Source: Candidatus Brevibacterium intestinigallinarum (GTDB lineage Bacteria; Actinomycetota; Actinomycetes; Actinomycetales; Brevibacteriaceae). From it: 41,832 bases of DNA. Below are positions 30,976 through 38,770 of the stretch, in pieces. Under the pieces are notes generated by a model. The model was not told the DNA's origin and did no database searches. It was given only the letters and a program-made list of their open reading frames with translations. Positions within the stretch are counted from its first letter, which is position 1; the number at the start of each line of letters is the position of its first letter. The DNA lies in assembly GCA_019117325.1 (NCBI GenBank), contig DWZY01000205.1, positions 1-41,832 of the forward strand, in the 5' to 3' direction. The translations under genes and the position numbers were made by a program.

Positions 30976-31010
30976 GTGAGGCCATCCTATCGACAGGATC
31001 GTGGCCTCAC
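30976..31010 (-). terminator. Hairpin at the whiA stop, upstream of gap
   Basis: On the plus strand: GTGAGGCC, ATCCT, six-base loop, AGGAT, three-base bulge CGT, GGCCTCAC, so 13 pairs with one bulge. It contains the whiA TGA stop (31009-31007). No T-run follows, so full termination is uncertain; it may partly separate whiA from gap or protect the downstream message end. Confidence 0.5.
30984..30989 (-). promoter_or_regulatory. -10 box for gap
   Basis: The minus strand reads TAGGAT, predicting a start near 30977 and a leader of about 28 bases with GAGGAG before the gap ATG. The box forms the loop-side part of the hairpin at 30976-31010. Confidence 0.4.
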
Positions 31011-31990
31011 TCCTCCTCCAGCATCTCCGCTGTGATGTTCGCGTCCGTGCCCGGGATCCCCTGCTCCTCCGCGAGCTTGTCCGCTGTCGCGAGGAGCCTG
31101 CGGATGCGGCCGGCGACGGCGTCCTTCGTCATGACGGGATCCGCCAGCTGCCCCAGCTCCTCGAGGGAGGCCTGCTTGTGGGTGAGCCGCAGCTGGCCCG
31201 CGTACCGGAGGTGCTCGGGGACCTCGTCCCCCAGGATCTCGAGCGCCCGCTCGACCCGTGCCCCGGCGGCGACCGCCGCACGGGCGGAGCGGCGCAGGTT
31301 CGCGTCGTCGAAGTTCGCGAGCCGGTTCGCGGTCGCCCGGACCTCGCGCCGCATCCGGCGCTCCTCCCAGACGAGCACCGCCTCGTGCGCGCCCATCCGG
31401 GTCAGCAGTGCGGCGATCGCATCGCCGTCGCGGATGACCACCCGGTCGGTGCCGCGCACCTCGCGCGCCTTCGCGGTGAGGTCGAGCCGACGGGCGGCGC
31501 CCACGAGGGCGAGGGCGGCCTCGGGCCCGGGGCAGGTGACCTCGAGCGCGGCCGAGCGGCCCGGCTCCGTGAGCGAGCCGTGCGCCAGGAACGCGCCGCG
31601 CCACGCGGCCTCGCAGTCTGCGACCGCACCGTTCACGATCGTCGACGGCAGGCCCCGCACGGGGCGGCCGCGGGCATCGAGGAGGCTGGTCCGGCGTGCG
31701 AGCGCCGCACCGTCGGCGGCGACGCGGACCAGGTAGCGGCTGCCGCGGCGCAGGCCGCCGCCCGTGATCGCGACGATCTCCGCCGTCAGACCGAAGAGGT
31801 CCCGGATCTCGCTGCGCAGGCGGCGCGCTGCGGCCGCGGTGTCCAGCTCGGACTCCACGACGACGGCACCGCCGGTCAGCTGCAGCGCGGATGAAAAGCG
31901 CAGGATCGATGCCACTTCCGCCCTGCGGGCGGAGAGCCGGGTCACCTCGACTCGTGCCAGCTCATCCTTCACCTGGGCGGTCAGCGCCAT
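31007..31990 (-). CDS. whiA: WhiA sporulation/division regulator
   Basis: A 327-residue WhiA: an N-terminal degenerate LAGLIDADG endonuclease-like domain (about residues 1-200) and a C-terminal helix-turn-helix (about 220-310, with LTHKQASLEELGQLADPVMTKDAVAGRIRRL). In Streptomyces WhiA works with WhiB in sporulation septation; in non-sporulating bacteria it affects division and chromosome segregation. MALTAQVKDELARVEV is the conserved start, so the ATG at 31990 is used. GAAGGAG is 11 bases upstream, and an open stretch of 8 codons before it is not conserved. It follows yvcK in the standard uvrC-rapZ-yvcK-whiA order. Confidence 0.93.
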   Translation of the reverse strand: MALTAQVKDELARVEVTRLSARRAEVASILRFSSALQLTGGAVVVESELDTAAAARRLRSEIRDLFGLTAEIVAITGGGLRRGSRYLVRVAADGAALARRTSLLDARGRPVRGLPSTIVNGAVADCEAAWRGAFLAHGSLTEPGRSAALEVTCPGPEAALALVGAARRLDLTAKAREVRGTDRVVIRDGDAIAALLTRMGAHEAVLVWEERRMRREVRATANRLANFDDANLRRSARAAVAAGARVERALEILGDEVPEHLRYAGQLRLTHKQASLEELGQLADPVMTKDAVAGRIRRLLATADKLAEEQGIPGTDANITAEMLEEE

Positions 31991-32021
31991 GGGCAACCAG
32001 TCTCCTTCGGGCAAACGCGTA

Positions 32022-33086
32022 TCACCACGAGTCCTCCGTCAGGAGTCCTCGGTCGAGCAGCAGATCACGGTAGCAGGCCGCGAGCTTGAGGCTGTCGTGC
32101 TGGCGCGGACGGCGGGATGTGAGGGGGTGGGTGCGGACCTCCGCGCCGAACAGCTCGGAGGCGATCCGGACGAGGCCCGGCTCCTTCGCCGCGGCCGCGG
32201 CGTCGATGAGGACGACGTCGAGGCTGAGGCCCGGCGCGTGCCGGTGCAGGGACTGCAGGTGGTCGGCGAGCGACAGGTCCGCCGTCTCCCCCGGGGCCGC
32301 GCCCAGGTTGAGCGTGAGGGTCTTGAGCGCCCGCGACCGGCCGATCGCCTCCGCGAGCTCCGGCACCAGCAGGTGGGGCATGACCGACGTGTACCACGAG
32401 CCCGGGCCCAGGTTCAGCACGTCCGCGGCCTCGACGGCCGCGATCGTCTCGCTGCGGGCCGGCGGCGACGCGGGATCCAGCCGGACCTCCTCGACGCGAC
32501 CGGGGGTCGCTGCGAGGACGGACTGGCCGCGGATGAGCTCCGGTGCGCGGCCCGGCGTCGTGACGACGTCCGCCTCGATCGTGAGCGGCACCGAGGACAT
32601 GGGCAGGACGCGCCCGTGCGCGCGCAGGAGGCGCGCGATCCAGTCGAGCCCGACGACGTGGTCGTCGTGGATCTGCCACAGCGCTGCGATGAGCAGATTG
32701 CCCACCGCGTGGCCGTCCAGGGCGCCCTCCGAGGCGAAGCGGTGCTGCATGACGCCGCGCCACACGCGGCCCCACTCGCCGTCATCGCACAGCGCCGCGA
32801 GCGCCATGCGCAGGTCGCCGGGCGGCAGCCCGCCCATCTCCTCCCGGAGCCGGCCGGACGAGCCGCCGTCATCCGCGACGGTGACGACGGCCGTGAGGTT
32901 CTCCGTGATGAGGCGGAAGGCCCGCAGCGCGGCGTACAGACCGTGGCCGCCGCCGAAGCTGACGATCCGCGGCTCATCCGCGTTCTCGGGCTGGTGGGGT
33001 GCACTGCTCAGGAGACCGCCCAGCAGCAGGGGCAGCTCCTCGGTGCTGGGGGCCCGCCCCATGTCGGGCGTCCGTCCGATGCTCAC
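32022..33086 (-). CDS. yvcK: YvcK/GlmR family gluconeogenesis factor
   Basis: A 354-residue CofD-fold protein that binds UDP-sugars and, in Bacillus, Listeria and mycobacteria (CuvA), couples carbon status to cell-wall precursor supply. The nucleotide-binding start RIVSFGGGHGLYAALRAF, TVADDGGSSGRLREEMGGLPPGDLRMALAAL, HAVGNLLIAALWQIHDD and LNLGPGSWYTSVMPHLLV are clear family segments. The N-terminal 35 residues precede the fold and are not conserved. It starts at GTG, overlapping the rapZ stop by four bases, so RapZ and YvcK, both linked to amino-sugar control, are made together. Confidence 0.93.
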   Translation of the reverse strand: MSIGRTPDMGRAPSTEELPLLLGGLLSSAPHQPENADEPRIVSFGGGHGLYAALRAFRLITENLTAVVTVADDGGSSGRLREEMGGLPPGDLRMALAALCDDGEWGRVWRGVMQHRFASEGALDGHAVGNLLIAALWQIHDDHVVGLDWIARLLRAHGRVLPMSSVPLTIEADVVTTPGRAPELIRGQSVLAATPGRVEEVRLDPASPPARSETIAAVEAADVLNLGPGSWYTSVMPHLLVPELAEAIGRSRALKTLTLNLGAAPGETADLSLADHLQSLHRHAPGLSLDVVLIDAAAAAKEPGLVRIASELFGAEVRTHPLTSRRPRQHDSLKLAACYRDLLLDRGLLTEDSW

Positions 33087-33976
33087 GACTTCTCCAGGTC
33101 CCGGTGGCGGACGGAGACGCGCACGCCCGTCGCCTGCCGCAGACGGCGAGCGAGCTCCTCCGCCATCGCGACCGAGCGATGCCGACCGCCCGTGCAGCCG
33201 ATCGCGATCGTCGCCGACGAGCGGCCGTCCTCGAGGTAGCCGCTCACGACGGTCGCGAGCGCCTGCGTGTAGTCGTCGAGGAACTGCGAGGCGATGGGCT
33301 TCTGGAAGACGTAGTCCGCGACCTCGGAGTCCGTCCCGTCGAACGGGCGCAGGTGCGGCACCCAGTGGGGATTGGGCAGGAAGCGCACGTCCGCCACGTG
33401 ATCCGCATCCGTGGGGATCCCGTGCTTGAAGCCGAAGCTCATGACGGTCAGCCGCAGGGCATCGCCGGCGTCCTCTGCGAACGCCGAGCGGACCTCCTTC
33501 GCCAGCTCGTGGATGTTGAGTGCGGACGTGTCGATGACGAGCGATGCCCGGCGCTTGAGGTTCTCCAGCACGGCGCGCTCGGCGGCGATGCCCTCCAGCA
33601 GCGTCCCGTCGCCCTGGAGCGGGTGGGGGCGGCGGACCGACTCGAAGCGGCGCACGAGGATGTCGTCCGAGGCCTCGAGGAACAGGACGCGCAGCGCGAT
33701 GCCCTGGTGCAGGTACTCGTCGACCGCCGAGGCGAGGTCCGCGCGCTGCGCGCCGCGGGCCCGGATGTCCGTGACGATCGCGACGCGGGGCAGTGCGCCG
33801 TCCGCACGCCCCACCAGCTCCAGCAGGGGGGCGATCATCGCCGCCGGCAGGTTGTCGACCACGTACCAGTCGAGGTCCTCCAGCACGCGGGCGGCCGTCG
33901 ACTTGCCCGCCCCGGACATGCCGGTGACGAGCACGACCTCGGGCAGCTGAGCGCGTGCGCTCGTGTCAGCTGTCAT
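33083..33976 (-). CDS. rapZ: RapZ family nucleotide-binding protein
   Basis: A 297-residue RapZ/YvcJ. The N-terminal Walker A GMSGAGKS (residues 19-26) is followed by ALEDLDWYVVDNLP-like RVLEDLDWYVVDNLP. The C-terminal domain has VMSFGFKHGIPTDADHVADV, RFLPNPHWVPHLRPFDG and IAIGCTGGRHRSVAMAEELA. In E. coli the protein binds glucosamine 6-phosphate and guides a small RNA that controls GlmS; the actinobacterial role is not established. The ATG at 33976 overlaps the uvrC stop by 11 bases and has AAGGGA upstream. An alternative start 15 codons earlier lies inside uvrC and lacks conservation. Confidence 0.93.
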   Translation of the reverse strand: MTADTSARAQLPEVVLVTGMSGAGKSTAARVLEDLDWYVVDNLPAAMIAPLLELVGRADGALPRVAIVTDIRARGAQRADLASAVDEYLHQGIALRVLFLEASDDILVRRFESVRRPHPLQGDGTLLEGIAAERAVLENLKRRASLVIDTSALNIHELAKEVRSAFAEDAGDALRLTVMSFGFKHGIPTDADHVADVRFLPNPHWVPHLRPFDGTDSEVADYVFQKPIASQFLDDYTQALATVVSGYLEDGRSSATIAIGCTGGRHRSVAMAEELARRLRQATGVRVSVRHRDLEKS

Positions 33977-35846
33977 CGGTGGGCGTCCCTTCTGTGAGCT
34001 CTGCGTGAATCGTAGCCGCAAGCGCGGGCCCCACGCCCTTCACCTCCTGCAGCTGCTCGACGGTCGCCTTCCGCAGCCGTGCGACGGAGCCGAAGCGCGC
34101 GAGCAGCGCCTTCTGCCGGGCCGGTCCCAGTCCGGCGATGCCGTCGAGGACCGAGGCCGTCGCGGTCGCACCCCGCTTCTTGCGGTGGTACGTGATCGCG
34201 AACCGGTGCGCCTCGTCGCGGATGCGCTGGAGGAGGTAGAGTCCCTCGGAGCTGCGCGGGAACACAGCGGGGTAGTCCTCACCGGGCAGCCACACCTCCT
34301 CGAGGCGCTTCGCGAGGCCCGCGACCGCAATCTGGGCGAGCCCCAGGTCGTCGAGCGCGCGCCGCGCGGCCGCGACCTGCGGCGGTCCCCCGTCGACCAG
34401 GAGCAGCGAGGGGCGGTAGCCGAATCGCTCGTCCGGCTCCTCTGCCGCCAGGCTCTCGAGGTACCGGGTGAACCGGCGGGAGACGACGTCGTACATGGCC
34501 GAGGTATCGTCGCGGGCGGCCTCGCCGCGGACCGCGAAGTGGCGGTAGTCGCGCTTGAGGGGCAGGCCGTCCTCGAAGACGACGAGCGAGCCCACGACGT
34601 CCTGTCCCTGCGTGTGCGAGTTGTCGATGCACTCGATGCGCAGCGGCGGCTCGTCGAGGCCCAGGACCTCGTGGACCTGCCGGAGCGCCTCGCTGCGGGT
34701 CGTGAGGTCGGATGCGCGCCGCGTGCGATGGAGCGCCAGAGAGTGCTGGGCGTTCTGCCGGACGGTCTCCAGCAGCGCCGCCTTCTCGCCGCGCTCCGGC
34801 ACGCGCAGTGTCACGCGACGGTCGCCGCGGCGCTCGCGCAGCCAGTCGCCCACCGTGTCCGCGTCTGCCGGCATGACGTCGACGAGCACCTCCGGGGGGA
34901 CCGCCTGCGGGTCGACCTCGCCGTAGGCCTGGCGCAGGTAGTCCGCGGCCAGTTCCCCGGGGACCGAGTCCTCGAGCCGCTCGACGATCCAGCCCCGCTC
35001 GCCGCGGATCCGCCCGCCGCGCACGTGGAACACCTGGACGGCGGCCTCGAGCTCGTCGTAGTGGACCGCGAAGACGTCGCAGTCAGCGTTCATCGAGAGG
35101 ACGACCGCGTTCTTGTCGAGCACCTTCTCGAGCGCCTGGATCTCGTCTCGCAGCCGCGCCGCCCGCTCGTAGTCGAGCTCCTCGGCCGCGCGCGCCATCG
35201 CGCGCTTGCGGTCGGAGATGAGGGTGCCCGTCGACCCGGACATGAAGTCTGCGATCCCGCGCACCAGATCGCGGTGCTCGTCCTCGCTCACCCGCCCCAC
35301 GCAGGGGGCCGAGCACTTGTCGATGTAGCCCAGAAGGCACGGCCGCCCGCTGCGCTGGGCGCGCTGGAGTACCCCGGTCGTGCACGTGCGGACGGGGAAC
35401 ACCTGCAGGAGGAGGTCGAGGGATTCGCGGATCGCCCACGCCTGGCCGAAGGGGCCGAAGTACGTGATGCCCTTCTTCCGCTTCCCCCGGGTGACGAACA
35501 CCCGCGGGATGTGGTCCTTCGACGTGATCGCCAGATACGGGTAGGACTTGTCGTCGCGGAACATGACGTTGAACCGCGGACTGAACTCGCGGATCCACGT
35601 CCACTCGAGCTGGAGCGCCTCGACCTCGGTGCTCACGACCGTCCACTCGACGGAGGCGGCGGAGTGGACCATCCGGAACGTGCGCGGGTGGAGGCCTGCG
35701 GGGTCGGCGAAGTACGAGTTCAGTCGCTGCCGGAGGTTCTTCGCCTTGCCGACGTACAGGATCCGACGATCTTCGTCGCGAAACCGGTAGACACCGGGCG
35801 AGGTGGGGATCTCACCCGCAGCGGGCCGGTACTCACTGGGATCCAC
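33966..35846 (-). CDS. uvrC: Excinuclease ABC subunit C
   Basis: A 626-residue UvrC, which makes both incisions around bulky DNA damage. It has an N-terminal GIY-YIG nuclease (PTSPGVYRFRDEDRRILYVGKAKNLRQRLNSYF, split here: PTSPGVY at residues 14-20 and ILYVGKAKNLR at 29-39), a Cys-rich region with CTTGVLQRAQRSGRPCLLG, a UVR helix pair around residue 210, and an RNase H-like domain with IECIDNSHTQGQDVVGSLV and LLLVDGGPPQV. A C-terminal double helix-hairpin-helix (SVLDGIAGLGPARQKALLARFGS) completes it. The start is GTG at 35846, overlapping the uvrA stop by 14 bases, with AGGGGGG just upstream. The longer upstream frame is a shadow of uvrA. Confidence 0.95.
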   Translation of the reverse strand: MDPSEYRPAAGEIPTSPGVYRFRDEDRRILYVGKAKNLRQRLNSYFADPAGLHPRTFRMVHSAASVEWTVVSTEVEALQLEWTWIREFSPRFNVMFRDDKSYPYLAITSKDHIPRVFVTRGKRKKGITYFGPFGQAWAIRESLDLLLQVFPVRTCTTGVLQRAQRSGRPCLLGYIDKCSAPCVGRVSEDEHRDLVRGIADFMSGSTGTLISDRKRAMARAAEELDYERAARLRDEIQALEKVLDKNAVVLSMNADCDVFAVHYDELEAAVQVFHVRGGRIRGERGWIVERLEDSVPGELAADYLRQAYGEVDPQAVPPEVLVDVMPADADTVGDWLRERRGDRRVTLRVPERGEKAALLETVRQNAQHSLALHRTRRASDLTTRSEALRQVHEVLGLDEPPLRIECIDNSHTQGQDVVGSLVVFEDGLPLKRDYRHFAVRGEAARDDTSAMYDVVSRRFTRYLESLAAEEPDERFGYRPSLLLVDGGPPQVAAARRALDDLGLAQIAVAGLAKRLEEVWLPGEDYPAVFPRSSEGLYLLQRIRDEAHRFAITYHRKKRGATATASVLDGIAGLGPARQKALLARFGSVARLRKATVEQLQEVKGVGPALAATIHAELTEGTPTDDS

Positions 35847-38733
35847 GAACCCCCCTGCTCGCCAGCAGCTCCGCCAGGTACTCACCGGTGTGGCTGCCGG
35901 GCGTCTGCGCGACCTCCTCCGGCGTGCCCTGGGCGACGATGGTGCCGCCGCCGCGACCGCCCTCGGGCCCCAGATCGATGATGTGGTCAGCGCTCGCGAT
36001 GACATCGAGGTTGTGCTCGATGACGAGAACTGTGTTCCCCTTGTCGACGAGGCTCTGCAGGACCGCCAGCAGGCGGGAGATGTCCTCGAAGTGGAGTCCG
36101 GTCGTGGGCTCGTCGAGCACGTAGGCGGTGCGGCCACGGGTCCGCTTCTGCAGCTCCGCCGCGAGCTTGACCCGCTGCGCCTCGCCGCCGGACAGCGTGG
36201 TCGCGGGCTGCCCCAGCCGGACGTACCCCAGTCCCACGTCGACGAGTGTCGTGAGGTGACGGGAGATCGCGGGCACCGCTTCGAAGAAGCGCGCGGCCTC
36301 CTCGATCGGCATGTCGAGCACCTCGGCGATCGACTTGCCCTTGAAGGTCGCCTCGAGGGTCTCGCGGTTGTAGCGCGCGCCCTCGCACACCTCGCACGGC
36401 ACGTACACGTCCGGCAGGAAATTCATCTCGATCTTGATCGTGCCGTCGCCTTTGCAGTTCTCGCACCGGCCGCCCTTGACGTTGAACGAGAAGCGTCCCG
36501 GCTGGTAGCCGCGGATGCGGGACACCTCAGTCTCCGAGAAGAGGCGGCGCACGTGGTCGAACACGCCGGTGTAGGTGGCGGGGTTGGACCGGGGCGTGCG
36601 GCCGATCGGCGACTGGTCGACGTGGATGACCTTGTCGAGGTGCTCGAGGCCGGTGATCCGCTTGTGGCGGCCGGGCACCCGCTTCGCGCGGTTGAGCCTG
36701 TTCGCGAGCTCCGTGTAGAGGATGTCGTTGACGAGCGTCGACTTCCCCGACCCGGACACGCCCGTGACCGCGGTGAGGACTCCCAGCGGGACGTCGACCG
36801 TCACGTCCTTCAGGTTGTTCTCCGAGGCGCGCTCGATCCGCAGGCTGCGCTCCGGATCCAGGGTGCGCCGCTGTGCGGGCACCGCGATGCTGCGCCGTCC
36901 CGCGAGGTAGTCGCCCGTGATCGACCGGTCGGCCTCGAGGAGGCCCGCGACGGGCCCGGAGTACACGATCTCACCCCCGTGCTCGCCTGCGCGCGGGCCG
37001 ATGTCGACGATCCAGTCCGCGGCATCGATCGTCTCTTCGTCGTGCTCGACGACGATGAGCGTGTTGCCCAGGTCGCGCAGCTTCGCGAGCGTCTCGATGA
37101 GCCTCCGGTTGTCCCGCTGGTGCAGGCCGATGCTGGGCTCGTCGAGGACGTAGAGGACGCCCACGAGGCCGGAGCCGATCTGGGTCGCCAGGCGGATCCG
37201 CTGTGCCTCGCCGCCGGACAGGGTGCCGGCGGTGCGGTCGAGGCTCAGGTAGTCGAGGCCAACGTCCAGGAGGAAGCGGAGACGGGCCGTGATCTCCTTC
37301 ATGACCTGTGCGGCGACCTGCGCGTCCCGGGCGGAGAGGGTCAGACCCGCCAGGAACTCCGCGGCCTCGTCGATGGGCAGCCGCGACAGCTCCGCGATCG
37401 ACAGCCCGCCCACGGTGACGGCCAGGACCTCGGGACGCAGCCGGGCCCCCTCGCACACCGTGCAGGGGATCTCGCGCATGTACTCCTCGTAGCGCTCCCG
37501 GGACGCCTCGGACTCCGTCTCCTCGTGCTTGCGCAGGATGTACTGGATGACGCCCTCGAAGCCGGTCGAGTAGGTGCGCTCCCGGCCGAACCGGTTGCGG
37601 TAGCGGACCTGCACCTTGTGGTCCTTGCCGTTCAGCAGCGCGCGGCGCGCGGCCGCCGGCAGGTCCTTCCACGGGGTGAGGAGGTCGAAGCCCATGTCGT
37701 CGGCCAGTCCCTTGACGATCCGCAGGAAGTACTGCGCCGTCGTCTTTCCGGTGGCCCACGGGGCGATCGCACCCTCCGTCAGCGTGAGGTCCTCGTCCGG
37801 CACGACGAGGGACTCGTCGACGCTCAGCTTCGTCCCGATGCCGTCGCACGCGGGGCACGCGCCGAAGGGCGCGTTGAAGGAGAAGGTGCGCGGCTCGATC
37901 TCATCGAGCACCAGAGGGTGATCGTTGGGGCAGCGCAGGTTCTCCGAGAACGTTCGCACCGTCCCCTCGTCGACCAGCTCCACATCGATGCGCCCCTCGG
38001 CCAGGCCCAGGCCGGTCTCGACCGAGTCCGCGAGCCGCTGGCGGATCCCGTCGCGCACGACAACGCGGTCGACGATGACGGAGATGGTGTGCTTGTACTG
38101 CTTCGCGAGCTCCGGCGGGTCGTCCAGCCGGATCTGCTCGCCGTCGACGACGGCGCGCGAGTAGCCCTGTGCCAGCAGCTGCGGGAAGAGGTCCTTGAAC
38201 TCCCCCTTGCGGTCGCGGACCAGCGGAGCCGCGATGACGAGCTTCGTGCGCTCGGGCAGTTCGAGGAGGCGGTCGACGATCTGCTGCGGGGACTGCTTCT
38301 CGATCTCCTCTCCGCACGTGGGGCAGTGCGGAATGCCGATGCGCGCCCAGAGGAGGCGGAGGAAGTCGTGGACCTCCGTGATCGTGCCGACCGTGGAGCG
38401 CGGGTTCTTCGACGTCGACTTCTGATCGATCGAGACGGCCGGGGACAGGCCCTCGATGAAGTCGACGTCCGGCTTGTCGACCTGCCCCAGGAACTGGCGG
38501 GCGTAGGACGACAGGGACTCCACGTAGCGCCGCTGTCCCTCCGCGAAGATCGTGTCGAATGCGAGCGAGGACTTGCCGGAGCCGCTGAGGCCCGTGAAGA
38601 CGACCATCGCGTCGCGCGGGATCGTGACGGAGGCGCTCTTGAGGTTGTGGGCGCGCGCGCCCTGCACCCGGATGACGGGGGACTCGTGCCCCGCGTGTCG
38701 TTCCGTGGAGATCTGGTCCGTGGAGGTCTGCAT
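35833..38733 (-). CDS. uvrA: Excinuclease ABC subunit A
   Basis: A 966-residue UvrA, the damage-sensing ATPase of nucleotide excision repair. It has two ABC ATPase modules (Walker A GLSGSGKSS at 48-56 and GVSGSGKST in the second half) and signature loops LSGGEAQRIRLATQIGSG and LSGGEAQRVKLAAELQ. Zinc-finger cysteine pairs are visible in HCPTCGEE, GACPACDGIG, CTVCEGARL and CENCKGDG. The UvrB-binding and DNA-binding insertions are of normal size. The ATG at 38733 has GGGGGAG 5 bases upstream. No SOS box of the CGAAC-N4-GTTCG type is seen before it. It begins the run uvrA-uvrC-rapZ-yvcK-whiA and lies 37 bases after the helicase gene. Confidence 0.96.
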   Translation of the reverse strand: MQTSTDQISTERHAGHESPVIRVQGARAHNLKSASVTIPRDAMVVFTGLSGSGKSSLAFDTIFAEGQRRYVESLSSYARQFLGQVDKPDVDFIEGLSPAVSIDQKSTSKNPRSTVGTITEVHDFLRLLWARIGIPHCPTCGEEIEKQSPQQIVDRLLELPERTKLVIAAPLVRDRKGEFKDLFPQLLAQGYSRAVVDGEQIRLDDPPELAKQYKHTISVIVDRVVVRDGIRQRLADSVETGLGLAEGRIDVELVDEGTVRTFSENLRCPNDHPLVLDEIEPRTFSFNAPFGACPACDGIGTKLSVDESLVVPDEDLTLTEGAIAPWATGKTTAQYFLRIVKGLADDMGFDLLTPWKDLPAAARRALLNGKDHKVQVRYRNRFGRERTYSTGFEGVIQYILRKHEETESEASRERYEEYMREIPCTVCEGARLRPEVLAVTVGGLSIAELSRLPIDEAAEFLAGLTLSARDAQVAAQVMKEITARLRFLLDVGLDYLSLDRTAGTLSGGEAQRIRLATQIGSGLVGVLYVLDEPSIGLHQRDNRRLIETLAKLRDLGNTLIVVEHDEETIDAADWIVDIGPRAGEHGGEIVYSGPVAGLLEADRSITGDYLAGRRSIAVPAQRRTLDPERSLRIERASENNLKDVTVDVPLGVLTAVTGVSGSGKSTLVNDILYTELANRLNRAKRVPGRHKRITGLEHLDKVIHVDQSPIGRTPRSNPATYTGVFDHVRRLFSETEVSRIRGYQPGRFSFNVKGGRCENCKGDGTIKIEMNFLPDVYVPCEVCEGARYNRETLEATFKGKSIAEVLDMPIEEAARFFEAVPAISRHLTTLVDVGLGYVRLGQPATTLSGGEAQRVKLAAELQKRTRGRTAYVLDEPTTGLHFEDISRLLAVLQSLVDKGNTVLVIEHNLDVIASADHIIDLGPEGGRGGGTIVAQGTPEEVAQTPGSHTGEYLAELLASRGVRGSQ

Positions 38734-38745
38734 TTTCACTCCCCC

Positions 38746-38751
38746 ACTGTA
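38746..38751 (-). promoter_or_regulatory. Possible -10 box for uvrA
   Basis: The minus strand reads TACAGT, 12 bases before the uvrA ATG with GGGGGAG between. The predicted start near 38739 would leave a leader of only about 6 bases, so either the box is chance or the message is nearly leaderless. Read-through from the helicase is the alternative. Confidence 0.3.
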
Positions 38752-38770
38752 TCGACCGGCACGGACACAC

